Shown piece after piece: positions 1 through 5,556 of a stretch of 5,590 bases of DNA. The DNA comes from Burkholderiales bacterium UBA2647 (GTDB lineage: Bacteria; Pseudomonadota; Gammaproteobacteria; Burkholderiales; Burkholderiaceae_E): NCBI GenBank assembly GCA_002359635.1, contig DENJ01000087.1:16097-21686 (forward strand), read 5' to 3'. The notes beneath the pieces were generated by a model. It made no database searches. It had not been told where the DNA came from and saw only the letters and a list, made by a program, of their open reading frames with translations. The position numbers were made by a program, and so were the translations under genes. Positions within the stretch are counted from its first letter, which is position 1; each line of letters begins with the position of its first letter.

Positions 1-51
1 CCGGGGTCTACAACAGTGAAGTCCGAGGGCGGCGAAGCAAGGCATGCGTAG
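1..51 (+). CDS. Possible 3' end of an upstream gene (bchM expected), partial
   Basis: Frame 1 is open from the window edge to a TAG at 49-51, overlapping the lhaA start by 8 bp, as is common inside operons. In this gene order the upstream neighbour is normally bchM (Mg-protoporphyrin IX O-methyltransferase). The 16 residues visible in frame 1 do not clearly match the BchM C-terminus. Frame 3 instead begins Gly-Val-Tyr-Asn-Ser-Glu, which loosely resembles the GFYxS ending I recall for BchM, but that frame stays open to a TGA at 219-221 and would imply an implausibly long overlap with lhaA. I cannot decide between them, so this is a weak call based mainly on synteny. Confidence 0.25.
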   Translation, partial: PGSTTVKSEGGEARHA

Positions 52-1486
52 GCTTGCAGCTTTCAACCGGCAAATGGCGCTTCAGCTGCGTCATATCAGT
101 CCGCGTTTTATGCCCTTTGCTGATGCAGCGAGTGCCCAGCTCCCGCTTGGGCAACTGTTGCGACTTTCACTTTTTCAATGCTCAGTGGGCATGTGTCTGG
201 TCCTGCTTACCGGCACCTTGAATCGGGTGATGATTGTGGAGATGGGTGTTGCGGCTTGGCTGGTGTCCTTAATGGTGTCGCTACCGATTCTTTTTGCGCC
301 TTTTCGAGCCCTGATTGGCTTTCGCTCCGACACCCATCGGTCAGCGATCGGCTGGCGACGCGTGCCCTACCTCTGGTTTGGCACGATGATGCAAGTGGGC
401 GGCCTTGAATTCATGCCTTTTGCGCTGATTGTGCTCTCCGGCGACGCGCAAGGACCTGCATTCGTGGGCCCCGCAGCTGCAGCGCTCTCCTTTTTGATGG
501 TCGGCGCGGGTCTGCACACCACACAAACCGCAGGACTTGCGCTTGCTGCTGACCTGTCCACGGATGCTAAGCAGGCTCGGGTGGTTGCTTTGCTCTATGT
601 GATGTTGCTTGCGGGCATGGGGATCAGTGCCCTGATTTTCTCGCTGGTGCTTGCCGACTTTTCCCAGCTTCAACTCATCAGGGTTGTGCAAGGTGCTGCA
701 CTTGCGACAATGGTGCTTAATTGTGTATCGTTATGGAAACAAGAGAAAAAAAATGCCGATCTCAAGGCACAGATCCCCAAGCTTGGCTTCAGAGCCGCCT
801 GGCGTGATTTCGTGGGTAAAGCTGGCGCAAAGCGCTTTCTTTGGGCAACGGGCTTGGGGACAGCCGCTTTCAATATGCAAGATATCCTGCTCGAGCCTTA
901 TGGCGCCGAAGTATTGGCGCTTCCGGTTGCACAAACCACCGCGCTTAGTGCATTCACTGCAGCGGGCATGCTGATCGCCTTTGGACTTGCTGCTCGAGCG
1001 CTCAGCCGAGGGCAGCAAGCCTTAAAGCTTGCAGCAGCCGGCGCGGTGATGGGCGTTTTCGCGTTTGCTGCGGTGATTTTTGCCGGTCCGATGCAGTCGC
1101 CCGAGCTCTTTCGACTTGGCGCCAGTTTGATTGGCTTTGGCGGTGGACTTTTTGCTGTGGGCACGCTCATCACGGCGATGAATCTTGAACAAGGGCTATA
1201 CAAGGGGCTTGCGCTTGGGGCTTGGGGTGCTGTGCAAGCGAGCGCTGCGGGCTTTGCGATCGCGGCGGGCGGTGTACTCCGCGACCTGTTGAAGCATCCC
1301 ATGTTATCGGGTGCTTGGGGTGAGGCCTTGCAAAACCCGGATATGCCATACAGCGCGGTTTATCACATTGAAATCGCTATGCTGTTTGTCACGCTTGCGC
1401 TCATCGGTCCGATCACGAGGTCTTTGAAGTTGCAGCAGATGCCTGTAAATACCCAGGGCTTTGGGGTTGCCCAGTTGCCCGGCTGA
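44..1486 (+). CDS. lhaA: LhaA, PucC/BCD-family membrane protein for light-harvesting 1 assembly
   Basis: A 480-residue polytopic inner-membrane protein of the bacteriochlorophyll delivery (BCD, PucC-like) branch of the major facilitator superfamily. Family members help assemble LH1/LH2 antenna and are thought to deliver bacteriochlorophyll; transport itself is inferred. Visible family signatures are PRFMPFADA (residues 20-28), GTLNRVMIVE (57-66), RALIGFRSDTHRS followed by GWRRVPY (88-109), NMQDILLEPYG (277-287) and LYKGLALGAWG (385-395). About twelve hydrophobic segments are split by a charged central loop, KQEKKNADLKAQ (232-243). The ATG at 44 is used because the conserved block starts near residue 18; its ribosome site is poor, and Met11 (position 74) is an alternative. 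Position next to puhA identifies it as LhaA rather than PucC, which usually sits with pucBA. Confidence 0.93.
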   Translation: MRRLAAFNRQMALQLRHISPRFMPFADAASAQLPLGQLLRLSLFQCSVGMCLVLLTGTLNRVMIVEMGVAAWLVSLMVSLPILFAPFRALIGFRSDTHRSAIGWRRVPYLWFGTMMQVGGLEFMPFALIVLSGDAQGPAFVGPAAAALSFLMVGAGLHTTQTAGLALAADLSTDAKQARVVALLYVMLLAGMGISALIFSLVLADFSQLQLIRVVQGAALATMVLNCVSLWKQEKKNADLKAQIPKLGFRAAWRDFVGKAGAKRFLWATGLGTAAFNMQDILLEPYGAEVLALPVAQTTALSAFTAAGMLIAFGLAARALSRGQQALKLAAAGAVMGVFAFAAVIFAGPMQSPELFRLGASLIGFGGGLFAVGTLITAMNLEQGLYKGLALGAWGAVQASAAGFAIAAGGVLRDLLKHPMLSGAWGEALQNPDMPYSAVYHIEIAMLFVTLALIGPITRSLKLQQMPVNTQGFGVAQLPG

Positions 1487-1538
1487 TCGGGTTGTCGGTG
1501 GATGTTTGATTTGTTTTTTAGTGGTACTGATTTTTACT

Positions 1539-1546
1539 GGAGGTGA
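1539..1546 (+). promoter_or_regulatory. Strong ribosome binding site of puhA
   Basis: GGAGGTGA is close to a perfect match to the 16S anti-Shine-Dalgarno sequence, with 6 nt between GGAGG and the ATG at 1550. It is the best ribosome site in the window. This suits a structural subunit needed in stoichiometric amounts, whereas the neighbouring assembly factors have weaker sites. Confidence 0.85.
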
Positions 1547-1549
1547 ATC

Positions 1550-2335
1550 ATGTTGTTCCATTCAGGTGATGTCGGAGCAATTACCGGCTATATCGATGTA
1601 GCGCAGGTTGTGCTTTATTTGTTCTGGATTTTCTTTTTTGGGCTGGTGATCTACCTGCACCGCGAAGGCAAACGAGAGGGCTATCCCTTGCTGCCGGGCA
1701 ATCCGGATCTGCCCGCGCATGTGCGCTATGAGGGCGCATTTGGTATGCCCGAGCCCAAGACCTTTAAGACAGCCCATGGGGAAATTTTTACGGCGCCTAA
1801 TGGCAAAGAGGATAACCGCCCGATTGCAGGCAAATACACCGGCGGGGTGATCGGTGCAGCGCTTGAACCTGTCGGGGATCCGATGAAGCTTGCCATCGGG
1901 CCAGGTTCCTATGCCGAGCGGCTCGACAGACCCGATCTCACCTTCGATGGGCATCCAAAAATTGTACCGATGCGGGTTGCCAAGGATTACTGGATTGAGG
2001 CGCGTGACCCTGATCCTCGAGGAAAGCCCGTCTTCGGCGGCGATCACGAAGTCGCAGGTACAGTGACTGATGTCTGGGTGGACTTGGCAGAATCGGTGAT
2101 TCGCTACTTTGAAGTCAGCTTGCCATCGGGCCGCTCTGTGCTGCTGCCCCATAACTTCACCCGGATTGGCGATCAGGCACTTGTGGTTCGGTCGATCTTT
2201 GCCAAGCAATTTGAAGATGTGCCAGCGATTAAAAAACCCGATCAGGTCACCCTGCTTGAAGAGGAGCAGATCATGGCCTATTACGGGGCAGGTACGCTTT
2301 ACGCGACGCCTGATCGTGCAGAGCCGATCGTCTAA
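1550..2335 (+). CDS. puhA: PuhA, photosynthetic reaction centre H subunit
   Basis: The 261-residue H subunit of the type II reaction centre, the usual length for the family. It has one N-terminal transmembrane helix (about residues 13-36, rich in V/L/F/W) and a large cytoplasmic domain that caps L and M and conducts protons to QB. Typical motifs are the helix exit REGKREGYPLLPG (38-50), PEPKTF (67-72), DGHPKIVPM (133-141), AGTVTDVWVD (169-178), IRYFEV (184-189), VTLLEEE (233-239) and the C-terminal AYYGAGTLYATPDRAE (243-258). Glu188 in YFEV lines up by motif with the conserved proton-path Glu-H173 of Rhodobacter sphaeroides. The ATG at 1550 follows an excellent ribosome site. It is preceded by lhaA (63-bp gap) and followed by puhB (65-bp gap). 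Confidence 0.98.
   Translation: MLFHSGDVGAITGYIDVAQVVLYLFWIFFFGLVIYLHREGKREGYPLLPGNPDLPAHVRYEGAFGMPEPKTFKTAHGEIFTAPNGKEDNRPIAGKYTGGVIGAALEPVGDPMKLAIGPGSYAERLDRPDLTFDGHPKIVPMRVAKDYWIEARDPDPRGKPVFGGDHEVAGTVTDVWVDLAESVIRYFEVSLPSGRSVLLPHNFTRIGDQALVVRSIFAKQFEDVPAIKKPDQVTLLEEEQIMAYYGAGTLYATPDRAEPIV
1887..2132 (+). repeat. 16-bp exact direct repeat inside puhA (1887-1902 and 2117-2132)
   Basis: AGCTTGCCATCGGGCC occurs at 1887-1902 and again at 2117-2132, 230 bp apart. The flanking bases differ at both ends. The copies are read in different frames: the first gives Lys-Leu-Ala-Ile-Gly-Pro and the second Ser-Leu-Pro-Ser-Gly-Arg, so a duplicated protein motif does not explain the match. No function is known to me. 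Confidence 0.6.
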
Positions 2336-2337
2336 GC

Positions 2338-2357
2338 GCAACTCAAGCGCCAGTTGC
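2338..2357 (+). repeat. Small stem-loop just after the puhA stop
   Basis: GCAACT (2338-2343) and AGTTGC (2352-2357) form a 6-bp perfect stem around an 8-nt loop, starting 2 nt after the puhA TAA. No T-run follows, so it is not an intrinsic terminator. Hairpins between strongly and weakly expressed genes in photosynthesis operons can stabilise the upstream mRNA segment; that role here is inference. Confidence 0.35.
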
Positions 2358-2361
2358 CCCG

Positions 2362-2385
2362 ATGCAAAAGTAAAGCATGCAAAAG
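2362..2385 (+). repeat. 9-bp direct repeat in the puhA-puhB spacer
   Basis: ATGCAAAAG is present at 2362-2370 and 2377-2385, a 15-bp period, so the two copies start about one and a half helical turns apart. Both lie upstream of the puhB ribosome site. Each copy also begins a tiny open frame (MQK-stop, and MQKTEG-stop ending 3 nt before the puhB ATG). It could be chance, a pair of protein-binding half-sites or a minor leader. Confidence 0.4.
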
Positions 2386-2388
2386 ACT

Positions 2389-2393
2389 GAAGG
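2389..2393 (+). promoter_or_regulatory. Ribosome binding site of puhB
   Basis: GAAGG lies 7 nt before the ATG at 2401 and supports this start for puhB. Confidence 0.6.
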
Positions 2394-2400
2394 TTGAGCG

Positions 2401-3066
2401 ATGAGTCACGATGATTTTGAACCGATACCCGGTCTTCCCGAGATGCTGCCGAGCGGCGAACGCATCTTGTGGCAAGGCGCACCACAGTGGCAGCGTCTGG
2501 CGATTGAGGCATTTCATGTGCGCAAGATCGGGGTCTATTTCCTGGTGCTGGCCATCTGGCAAATCGGCACCACGGTTCACGATGGCGGTAGCCTCGCGGA
2601 AGCCTTGATGGCCGCAAGCTGGATGATTGTGCTCATGATCAGTGCACTTTTGCTTTTACTTGCTTTGGCTGCCTTTTCCGCGCAGACAACGCTTTACACC
2701 ATCACCAATGCGCGCATCGTGATGCGTTTTGGCATGGCCTTACCGCTGGTCGTGAATATTCCATTTCGTATCATTGCATCGGCTGACTGGCGAACCCGCG
2801 GTGAGCATAGTGCTGAAATTTGTCTCACCCTTGATGGTCGTGACGGCGCCCGTCTTTCCTGGGCGCATTTATGGCCGCACGCCAAGGCCTGGCATTTGCG
2901 TCATCCTAAACCCTTGTTGCGAGCTTTGGCCGATGGCGAGGTGGTGGCACAACTGCTCGCCCAGGCCCTCGCTAATCATGCGCTGAGCCAATCTGTAAGC
3001 GATAGTCCGCCCAAGCCAGTGAGGCTGCGCATCGCCGATCAGAGGCTTGAGCCTGGCGTGGCATAA
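2401..3066 (+). CDS. puhB: PuhB, reaction centre assembly protein
   Basis: A 221-residue membrane protein of the PuhB family (photosynthetic complex assembly protein 1, with a bacterial PH-like region). PuhB is known from Rhodobacter to be needed for efficient reaction-centre assembly. The N-terminus has the typical GLPEMLPSGERILWQG (11-26). Two hydrophobic segments follow (about 43-59 and 67-92). Next comes TTLYTITNARIVMRFG (96-111), the hallmark of the PH-like fold in this family, and a soluble C-terminal part with SWAHLWPHAKAWHLRHPKP (153-171). The C-terminal tail beyond about residue 195 looks variable. The ATG at 2401 is supported by GAAGG and by the conserved N-terminus. The stop is 4 bp before the puhC ATG, so translation of the two is probably coupled. 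Confidence 0.93.
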   Translation: MSHDDFEPIPGLPEMLPSGERILWQGAPQWQRLAIEAFHVRKIGVYFLVLAIWQIGTTVHDGGSLAEALMAASWMIVLMISALLLLLALAAFSAQTTLYTITNARIVMRFGMALPLVVNIPFRIIASADWRTRGEHSAEICLTLDGRDGARLSWAHLWPHAKAWHLRHPKPLLRALADGEVVAQLLAQALANHALSQSVSDSPPKPVRLRIADQRLEPGVA

Positions 3067-3070
3067 CACG

Positions 3071-3571
3071 ATGTCCGCGATCCACGTCCGCCCGGCACCG
3101 CTGATTGCCATGGCTGGGCTTGCCCTGGGTTCCTTGATGCTTGTGAGCTGGCATCGGTTGAACCTACCAAGCACCCCGGCTGAGCCCCAGCAGCAACTCA
3201 CGCAAAACATTGCCAAGCAGGTTGACTTGTTATTTGTTGACCAGGCTGACGGCGGGGTACTCGTGCAACGTAGCCCCGATGCGGCGGTGCTGGCACAAAT
3301 TCTGGTCGGTGAAGGTGGCTTTGTACGCGCGACCTTGCGAAGTCTGATTCGCGAGCATCCGGGCCCTGCGCTGTCGGTGCAAGGCGACAACAGCAATCAA
3401 GCCCAGAGCATCACGAGCGCCAGACATCACTTTCGACTGGCAATGACCGAGCAGGGGCAGTTGCTGCTTTGGCATCCCTTAAGCGGCCGGGTGCTCGATC
3501 TAAAGGCTTACGGTCCAAGTAATCGTCAGGTTTTTCTTGAATTTCTTCTCGCTTCGGAGTCAACACCATGA
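3071..3571 (+). CDS. puhC: PuhC, reaction centre/LH1 assembly protein
   Basis: A 166-residue protein with one N-terminal membrane anchor (about 8-26) and a soluble domain expected in the periplasm. PuhC is known to be needed for normal reaction-centre and LH1 assembly. Family features visible are LLFVDQADGGVLVQ (53-66), EGGFVRATLRSLIRE (81-95) and the C-terminal block FRLAMTEQGQLLLWHPLSGR (121-140) with VLDLKAYGPSNRQVFLEFLL (141-160). The middle (about 98-118, Gln/Asn/Ser-rich) looks like a variable linker. I prefer the ATG at 3071, 4 bp after puhB. An in-frame TTG at 3047 would add eight residues and overlap puhB by 20 bp. No good ribosome site precedes either, consistent with coupling to puhB. 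The stop overlaps the acsF start (ATGA, 3568-3571). Confidence 0.9.
   Translation: MSAIHVRPAPLIAMAGLALGSLMLVSWHRLNLPSTPAEPQQQLTQNIAKQVDLLFVDQADGGVLVQRSPDAAVLAQILVGEGGFVRATLRSLIREHPGPALSVQGDNSNQAQSITSARHHFRLAMTEQGQLLLWHPLSGRVLDLKAYGPSNRQVFLEFLLASESTP
3556..3559 (+). promoter_or_regulatory. Ribosome binding site of acsF, inside puhC
   Basis: GGAG ends 8 nt before the acsF ATG at 3568, within the last codons of puhC. Together with the ATGA overlap, it indicates that acsF can be initiated independently and also by termination-coupled reinitiation. Confidence 0.6.
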
Positions 3572-4635
3572 GCACGCTGATGGACGACATCAAAACCACA
3601 AAGGACGCGCTTGATAAAGCGCGCGATGAAAGCATCATCAGCCCGAGATTTTACTCAACGGACTATGAGGCCATGGACCGTATCGACATCAGCCCGGTCC
3701 GGGCCGAGTGGGACGCAATGATGCAAGAGTTTCGTGATGACCCCAATGGTGAGCACTTTCAGCGCGATGAGGCTTTTCGAGCCAAGGTTGCTGATCTTGA
3801 ACCGGCATTGCGTGCCGAGTTTTATGACTTTTTGATCAGTTCAGCAACCTCTGAATTTTCAGGTTGTGTGCTTTATAACGAAATCAAGCGCCAGGTGAAT
3901 AATCCCGATATCAAGGAACTCATGGGCTATATGGCGCGCGACGAAGCAAGACATGCTGGATTTATCAACCAGTCGCTGAAAGACTTTGGGGTAAACATCG
4001 ATTTGGGGGATTTGAAACGTACAAAAAAATATACTTATTTCAAACCTAAATATATTTTTTATGCGACCTATCTTTCTGAAAAAATTGGTTATGCGCGTTA
4101 CATCACGATTTTTCGCCAGCTGCAAAGACATCCCGAGCTGCAGTTTCATCCGATTTACAGCTGGTTTGAACAATGGTGTAACGACGAGTTTCGCCACGGT
4201 GAAGCATTCGCTTTGATTCTTAGAGCGAATCCGCACTTACTGCAAGGCCACAATCGCTTATGGATCAAGTTCTTTTTGCTTGCTGTCTACGCCACGATGT
4301 ATGTGCGCGATCACACAAGGCCCGCCCTACACAAAGCCCTTGGCTTTGACCCGACCGGCTATGACTACGAGGTGTTTCGGATCACCTCAGAAATCACGCG
4401 TCAAACTTTTCCCCTGACCCTTGACATCGATCATCCAGGCTTTCGTCGGGGCATGGAAAGTTTGCGTGAACTCGGCGTTGCCAGTGAAATGGCCCGCAAG
4501 CGTGGCGGTATGTTTGCCGCAGTCAAGCGCTTATGGCTGGGTGCCAAAGCCAGTTTGGTTTTCGCATCGGTTTACATGATTCCCGCAAAGGCCAATGCCC
4601 TGCCCGAACGTGTCCGACTCGCACCGGTCTGGTAG
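3568..4635 (+). CDS. acsF: AcsF, aerobic Mg-protoporphyrin IX monomethyl ester cyclase
   Basis: A 355-residue di-iron oxidative cyclase that makes the fifth (isocyclic) ring of (bacterio)chlorophyll using O2, converting Mg-protoporphyrin IX monomethyl ester to protochlorophyllide. The ferritin-like ligand pattern is complete: Glu96 in SEFSG, DEARH (125-129), Glu171 in LSEKIGYARY, and DEFRH (206-210). Exactly 34 residues separate Glu171 from DEFRH. RFYSTDYEAMD (27-37) near the N-terminus and the C-terminal KANALPERVR (341-350) are also typical. The length is normal and nothing is missing. The start is fixed by GGAG and the ATGA overlap with puhC. The stop is TAG (4633-4635). An AT-rich stretch (4021-4060) encodes the Lys/Tyr-rich segment between the two ligand halves. 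As I recall, beta-type enzymes such as that of Rubrivivax need no accessory subunit. Confidence 0.97.
   Translation: MSTLMDDIKTTKDALDKARDESIISPRFYSTDYEAMDRIDISPVRAEWDAMMQEFRDDPNGEHFQRDEAFRAKVADLEPALRAEFYDFLISSATSEFSGCVLYNEIKRQVNNPDIKELMGYMARDEARHAGFINQSLKDFGVNIDLGDLKRTKKYTYFKPKYIFYATYLSEKIGYARYITIFRQLQRHPELQFHPIYSWFEQWCNDEFRHGEAFALILRANPHLLQGHNRLWIKFFLLAVYATMYVRDHTRPALHKALGFDPTGYDYEVFRITSEITRQTFPLTLDIDHPGFRRGMESLRELGVASEMARKRGGMFAAVKRLWLGAKASLVFASVYMIPAKANALPERVRLAPVW
4021..4060 (+). other. AT-rich island inside acsF
   Basis: Only 5 of these 40 bases are G or C, far below the rest of the window, and they include an A7 run (4023-4029) and a T6 run (4055-4060). They encode a conserved Lys/Tyr/Phe-rich piece of AcsF, but the codons are nearly all the AT-ending synonyms (AAA, TAT, ATT, TTT). 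I found no well-spaced -35/-10 pair on either strand. Confidence 0.6.
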
Positions 4636-4662
4636 CAGGGTCATCGGGTCAGGACGCAAGTC

Positions 4663-4725
4663 CAGCAAGGCAATGGGCGTTTTGTTGATCAGCTGCTCAA
4701 CAAGCCGGGGCGTGGCGCCTTGCTG
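4663..4725 (+). repeat. Nested inverted repeats in the acsF-puhE spacer, covering the puhE start
   Basis: The outer arms are CAGCAAGGC (4663-4671) and its exact reverse complement GCCTTGCTG (4717-4725). Nested inside is a second hairpin, TTGTTGA (4682-4688) and TCAACAA (4697-4703), with an 8-nt loop. The puhE start codon TTG (4720-4722) lies in the right outer arm, and six T residues follow at 4731-4736. A competing small hairpin, GGCG (4709-4712) with CGCC (4716-4719), would pair right up to the start codon. The folded RNA should limit ribosome access to puhE. Attenuation or RNA processing are other possibilities. The pairing is seen directly; the function is inferred. Confidence 0.55.
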
Positions 4726-4726
4726 A
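4673..4726 (+). CDS. Possible 17-codon leader ORF ending at the puhE start
   Basis: ATG at 4673 opens a 17-codon frame (MGVLLISCSTSRGVAPC) whose TGA (4724-4726) falls just after the puhE TTG (4720-4722) and overlaps the next in-frame puhE codon, CTG (4723-4725). Ribosomes finishing it would be delivered to the puhE start, and translating it would melt the inner hairpin. AAGG lies only 2 nt upstream of the ATG, too close for a good ribosome site, so this may be chance. Confidence 0.2.
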   Translation: MGVLLISCSTSRGVAPC

Positions 4727-5493
4727 CCCATTTTTTACTTGCGGCCTGTTTTGCTTTTTTGCTTTGGTGGCTGGGCACAGGTCTGGTGCTTTGGCTTGAC
4801 GGTTTGCCTAAAAAAACCTTCGTGTGGAGCATGCTTGCGACGACTGTCTTGAGTGCGGCCGGCCTTTATGCCGTTTGGTGGACACAGGATCAGACGAGTC
4901 AATGGGCGGTTTATGTTGCATTCGCAGGGGGTTTGTCCGTGTGGGCTTGGCAGGAGATGAGCTATTACCTCGGCTTTGTGACCGGGCCACGCAAGAAGGC
5001 TTGCGAGCCCGGATGCGCGGGTTGGGGGCACTTTCTGCATGCCTTGCAGACAAGTCTTTATCACGAACTGTCCATACTGACGGGTGCGATCCTGCTTTGG
5101 GGGCTATCGCGCGAGGCTGAGTTTGCGCTTGCCTTTTGGACTTATATGACCTTATGGGCAATGCATGAAAGTGCGAGGATTAATGTGTTTTTGGGCGTTC
5201 GCCATATCAACGCTGAATGGTTACCCGAACATTTGCAATATCTGCGCAGCTTTTTGCGTGAGGCACCGATGAATCCTTGGTTTCCGGTGTCGGTAACCCT
5301 CGCGTCTTGCGCAGCAGCCTGGATTTTTTACCAGGCTTGGTTTTGCCAGGATCCGGCGCAAGCGAGTGCTTACTATTTGATCGGTGCGCTTGCAGTGCTC
5401 GCTTTGGTCGAACATGCGTTTTTGATGCTTCCTATACCGTTAACCGCGCCCTGGGCCTGGGCCCTCGGTAAAAGGCGACGTCAAGCCGCTTAG
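4720..5493 (+). CDS. puhE: PuhE, photosynthetic complex assembly membrane protein (DUF3623 family)
   Basis: A 257-residue inner-membrane protein with about seven hydrophobic segments (roughly 3-25, 34-53, 62-82, 117-129, 135-150, 188-208, 217-239). It matches the PuhE family (photosynthetic complex assembly protein 2), known from Rhodobacter to influence bacteriochlorophyll and photosynthetic complex levels. Recognisable stretches are LDGLPKKTFVWSM (26-38), WQEMSYYLGFVTGPRK (77-92), LYHELSI (113-119) and MHESARINVFLGVRH (148-162), with conserved-looking Glu and His residues. No ATG is available: the first in-frame Met codon is at 4831, inside the conserved region. TTG at 4720 (or CTG at 4723) is therefore the likely start, with only a weak GGGG (4707-4710) upstream. 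The frame is open back to the acsF TAG. It is the last gene of the block. Confidence 0.9.
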   Translation: MLTHFLLAACFAFLLWWLGTGLVLWLDGLPKKTFVWSMLATTVLSAAGLYAVWWTQDQTSQWAVYVAFAGGLSVWAWQEMSYYLGFVTGPRKKACEPGCAGWGHFLHALQTSLYHELSILTGAILLWGLSREAEFALAFWTYMTLWAMHESARINVFLGVRHINAEWLPEHLQYLRSFLREAPMNPWFPVSVTLASCAAAWIFYQAWFCQDPAQASAYYLIGALAVLALVEHAFLMLPIPLTAPWAWALGKRRRQAA

Positions 5494-5522
5494 GCCCTTC
5501 CTGAAGCCCCAGGGGTCGGCTT
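5483..5522 (+). terminator. Possible weak hairpin at the end of the puh operon
   Basis: AAGCCG (5483-5488) in the last puhE codons can pair with CGGCTT (5517-5522), and the intervening sequence can add a short CCCT/AGGG pairing. No T-run follows, so it lacks the mark of a rho-independent terminator. It is placed where the operon should end, just before a promoter-like sequence. Confidence 0.2.
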
Positions 5523-5550
5523 TCGCAAGCTGACATGGGCGGTCTACAAT
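5522..5550 (+). promoter_or_regulatory. Sigma-70-like promoter candidate after puhE
   Basis: TTCGCA (5522-5527, 4/6 to TTGACA) and TACAAT (5545-5550, 5/6 to TATAAT) are separated by exactly 17 bp. Transcription would start near 5557, at or next to an ATG. This suggests a new transcription unit after puhE. It is the only convincing -35/-10 pair I found in the spacers. Confidence 0.45.
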
Positions 5551-5556
5551 AAGGCT

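Noticed and set aside
898..1302. Minus-strand open frame (134 codons) opposite lhaA
   Set aside because: An Ala/Pro/Ser-rich antisense reading of conserved LhaA codons, with no plausible start context.
1478..1520. Terminator between lhaA and puhA
   Set aside because: CCCG (1478-1481) and CGGG (1488-1491) give only a 4-bp stem, and the T-rich stretch begins well downstream of it, so it does not look like an intrinsic terminator.
1487..1549. PpsR/CrtJ-type TGT-N12-ACA operator or a promoter ahead of puhA
   Set aside because: None of the TGT triplets in the spacer has ACA at the right distance, and no -35/-10 pair with 16-18 bp spacing is convincing. Control probably comes from further upstream.
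1562..2617. Long open frame (351 codons) on the minus strand opposite puhA and the start of puhB
   Set aside because: It is the shadow of puhA and puhB, both clearly recognisable on the + strand. Its translation is Arg/His/Cys-rich with no family resemblance I can see.
3047..3070. Upstream TTG start for puhC
   Set aside because: It would add eight non-hydrophobic residues and overlap puhB by 20 bp, with AGAGG only 1 nt from the TTG. The ATG at 3071 fits the operon spacing better, though this is not certain.
4531..4731. Minus-strand open frame across the acsF end and the acsF-puhE spacer
   Set aside because: The first part reads somewhat like protein, but it runs antisense into conserved acsF codons and has no ribosome site. 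The spacer is better explained by the inverted repeats.
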